Below are positions 62,382 to 64,000 of a stretch of 64,000 bases of DNA, in pieces. The DNA is from Phytoseiulus persimilis (Eukaryota; Arthropoda; Arachnida; Mesostigmata; Phytoseiidae), in assembly GCA_037576195.1 (NCBI GenBank), contig CM075104.1, positions 12,974,211-13,038,210 on the forward strand, written 5' to 3'. Made by a program: the position numbers and the translations under genes. The notes under the pieces were generated by a model that worked only from the letters and a program-made list of their open reading frames with translations, did no database searches and was not told the origin of the DNA. The stretch's first letter is position 1; each line of letters starts with the position of its first letter.

Positions 62382-64000
62382 GTGAGTACTGTTCCTGATA
62401 GTTTTTGGTCACCCGCGGTGAATCCCTGCTGCCGTTATCTTGATCAGTCGGAACCGCCGAAGAAACGACGTTCACGCTTTACGGCGGAGCGCCAGTATCC
62501 TCCGATGAATGAGTTGGGAACTGCCGGCCCGCAAACAGTATAATATGATTCGAGTTTCATCGGAATTCGAATGTTTTAGTAGCAAGATTGCTCAACGGGG
62601 AAAGGGAACTTCGGGGACGATCGGGACCGGGGCACGTCCCGCTCCGGTCTTTTCATTAGGGGAGAAAGATTTGTGGGGATCCGACGGAGCAAGGCACGAC
62701 GCGAGGAAAGAGTTCGTGTGCGCTCCGTCTAAGCGGAAGAGCGGAGACGTCGAGCTTGATGTCTCAACTGTTGCGTCGCCCATTATTTCTCTAAGTAAAA
62801 GTGGCGAGCCGAGCCCTGAGCAAGCGGAGAAGCCAGCGAGCGAGCAAGTTACCAACAAAGCGTTTTCTGAGCTGGGGGCTAGCTCAGCCCAGAATGACAG
62901 TGGAGGTTCCTCTCATTTTTTTCTCCGCATTTCGTTCCCTCCATTGCGGCACGACAGCGTTAAGCAGTCACTCAATTTCTCCGATGGAACAACGCCCGCT
63001 CCGATTGGGCAGAAATTGTTTTCCGATTCCTCGGGCTTCAGGTTGTCGTAAACGACGACCGCGGCGGCAGCGAGTGGAATTAGAAGCGTTGCAAGCGGGA
63101 GGAACGTCGTCGACGAGCGGTTGTTGCTTGTTTGAGACATACATCAATCAGTTCATCTGACAAAATGAGGCTGATTTGAGATGTTTCGCCATCGTCGATT
63201 CGTTTCATCGGGTGATTGATATACCTTCCATCAGCTCCAGTTAGCGGTCCTCGCTTTGACGTTCTTCGTCACGGCGACTTCTCCTCCCCCGTCGGAACAA
63301 CCGCGGAGCTCCGGCAGCGCTCAGAAGTATTTTGATGAACACATCACGCGAGATTCAAACGTAACGAAGGGTAGGAAAGTTCTGTTGTGCTTCGAGGAGT
63401 CGCCGGCGACGGAAACTCAGCAGAGAATCTGATGCCGTCATCGGCTGGGGCTAGCGAAAAACTACGCCAGAGCTCGAAAGTCTTTCACGCTTTCCTTCTC
63501 TCGCGAATGCCGGTTTCCCGAATGTTGATCGAGAGACTTCCTCCACCATGAAACTGCTCGATGATATCAAGGAGTCTTCATCGAACGCTCTGAGAGACGA
63601 CAGACAGATCGCCGACATCTCCCGGGTGTCCCGACAGTTGATCCGCTGCTGGGAGAAGAAGTTTCTTGGCAAAGACATTCATCAGTTTATGGTCAGTTCC
63701 GGGCTTCCAGAAAGAACTGCTGCTGGGTGACAGATCGACCCATCAGAAGCCTTTCAATGAGCGACACTCAACGTTTTGCGGTGGGCATCGGAGAGAATGG
63801 CAGAAGTTTTGCATGTTGGAATTCACGTTTCAAGTGTGAAAAGTCGGACGAGTTGTGGCTTGCACGAACTCATGCGCATCGGCATAGAGCCGGAAACTCG
63901 GGCTCGCGTCCCCGTGGGGCACGAATGGTTTGGAGAGCTGTAGGTAGCATTTTTCTCTCGGGGCGCCGAAACCAACCGATGTTTGATGATGATGGCCGTT
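62382..64000 (+). other. Intron of the NALF-like gene, to window end
   Basis: It begins with a consensus donor (GTGAGT). I searched for a continuation coding for the AY-x-x-W-x-C segment and the remaining FAM155 cysteines and found none, so the next exon is probably beyond the window. Open frames inside (for example 62,509-63,051) are unrecognised. Confidence 0.5.

Noticed and set aside
62382-62543. Read-through of the NALF-like exon to the stop at 62,543
   Set aside because: A consensus donor stands in phase 0 exactly within the cysteine block, and the sequence after it loses family resemblance.

Overview
The window is eukaryotic nuclear DNA with roughly balanced base composition. Two protein genes are visible, both with GT-AG introns, set in long stretches without recognisable genes and full of transposon relics. 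A DD34D mariner, a LINE whose C-terminus recalls tick and mite LINEs, and tails like those of RTE-type elements suggest an arthropod, most likely an acarine (perhaps a mesostigmatid mite, because of the compact introns and balanced GC). The species assignment is inference.

Region 1 (about 0.7-10.0 kb) is a large repeat block. A 45-bp minisatellite forms arrays near 0.76, 1.6, 2.0-2.36, 3.16-5.67, 7.49-8.33 and 8.46-9.23 kb. The arrays are embedded in a higher-order unit: a leader of about 180 bp, then the 45-bp array, then a tail of about 300 bp. The tail holds a G-rich block, an (AAAC)n run and an A/T-rich end like that of RTE-type retroelements. One tail was later hit by a complete mariner transposon (6007-7290) with perfect 30-bp terminal inverted repeats, TA target duplication and an intact 342-aa transposase.

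Region 2 (10-22.3 kb) has no recognisable host gene. It holds a decayed mariner-type transposase fragment (12.6-12.9 kb, minus strand), a 340-bp MITE of pogo/Tigger type (13,556-13,895), and a degenerate, inverted relic of the 45-bp family (15.15-15.68 kb).

Region 3 (22.3-38.7 kb) is the G protein alpha-o locus: a long low-complexity 5' leader region, then seven coding exons (25,741-31,830) that splice into a complete 354-aa protein, then several kilobases of probable 3' UTR or intergenic DNA.

Region 4 (38.7-59.2 kb) is mostly unrecognised, with a frameshifted hAT transposase pseudogene (42.4-44.0 kb) and a 5'-truncated LINE (48.28-49.06 kb) whose flanks carry a 27-bp inverted repeat.

Region 5 (59.2-64 kb) holds a large coding exon (59,976-62,381) for a membrane protein with polyglutamine and serine/threonine tracts. 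It ends at a consensus splice donor inside a cysteine-rich domain that most resembles the NALF/FAM155 (NLF-1) family, the accessory subunit of the NALCN sodium leak channel. Its remaining exons lie beyond the window. If that call is right, the two genes both act in neuronal excitability; nothing in the sequence links them otherwise.
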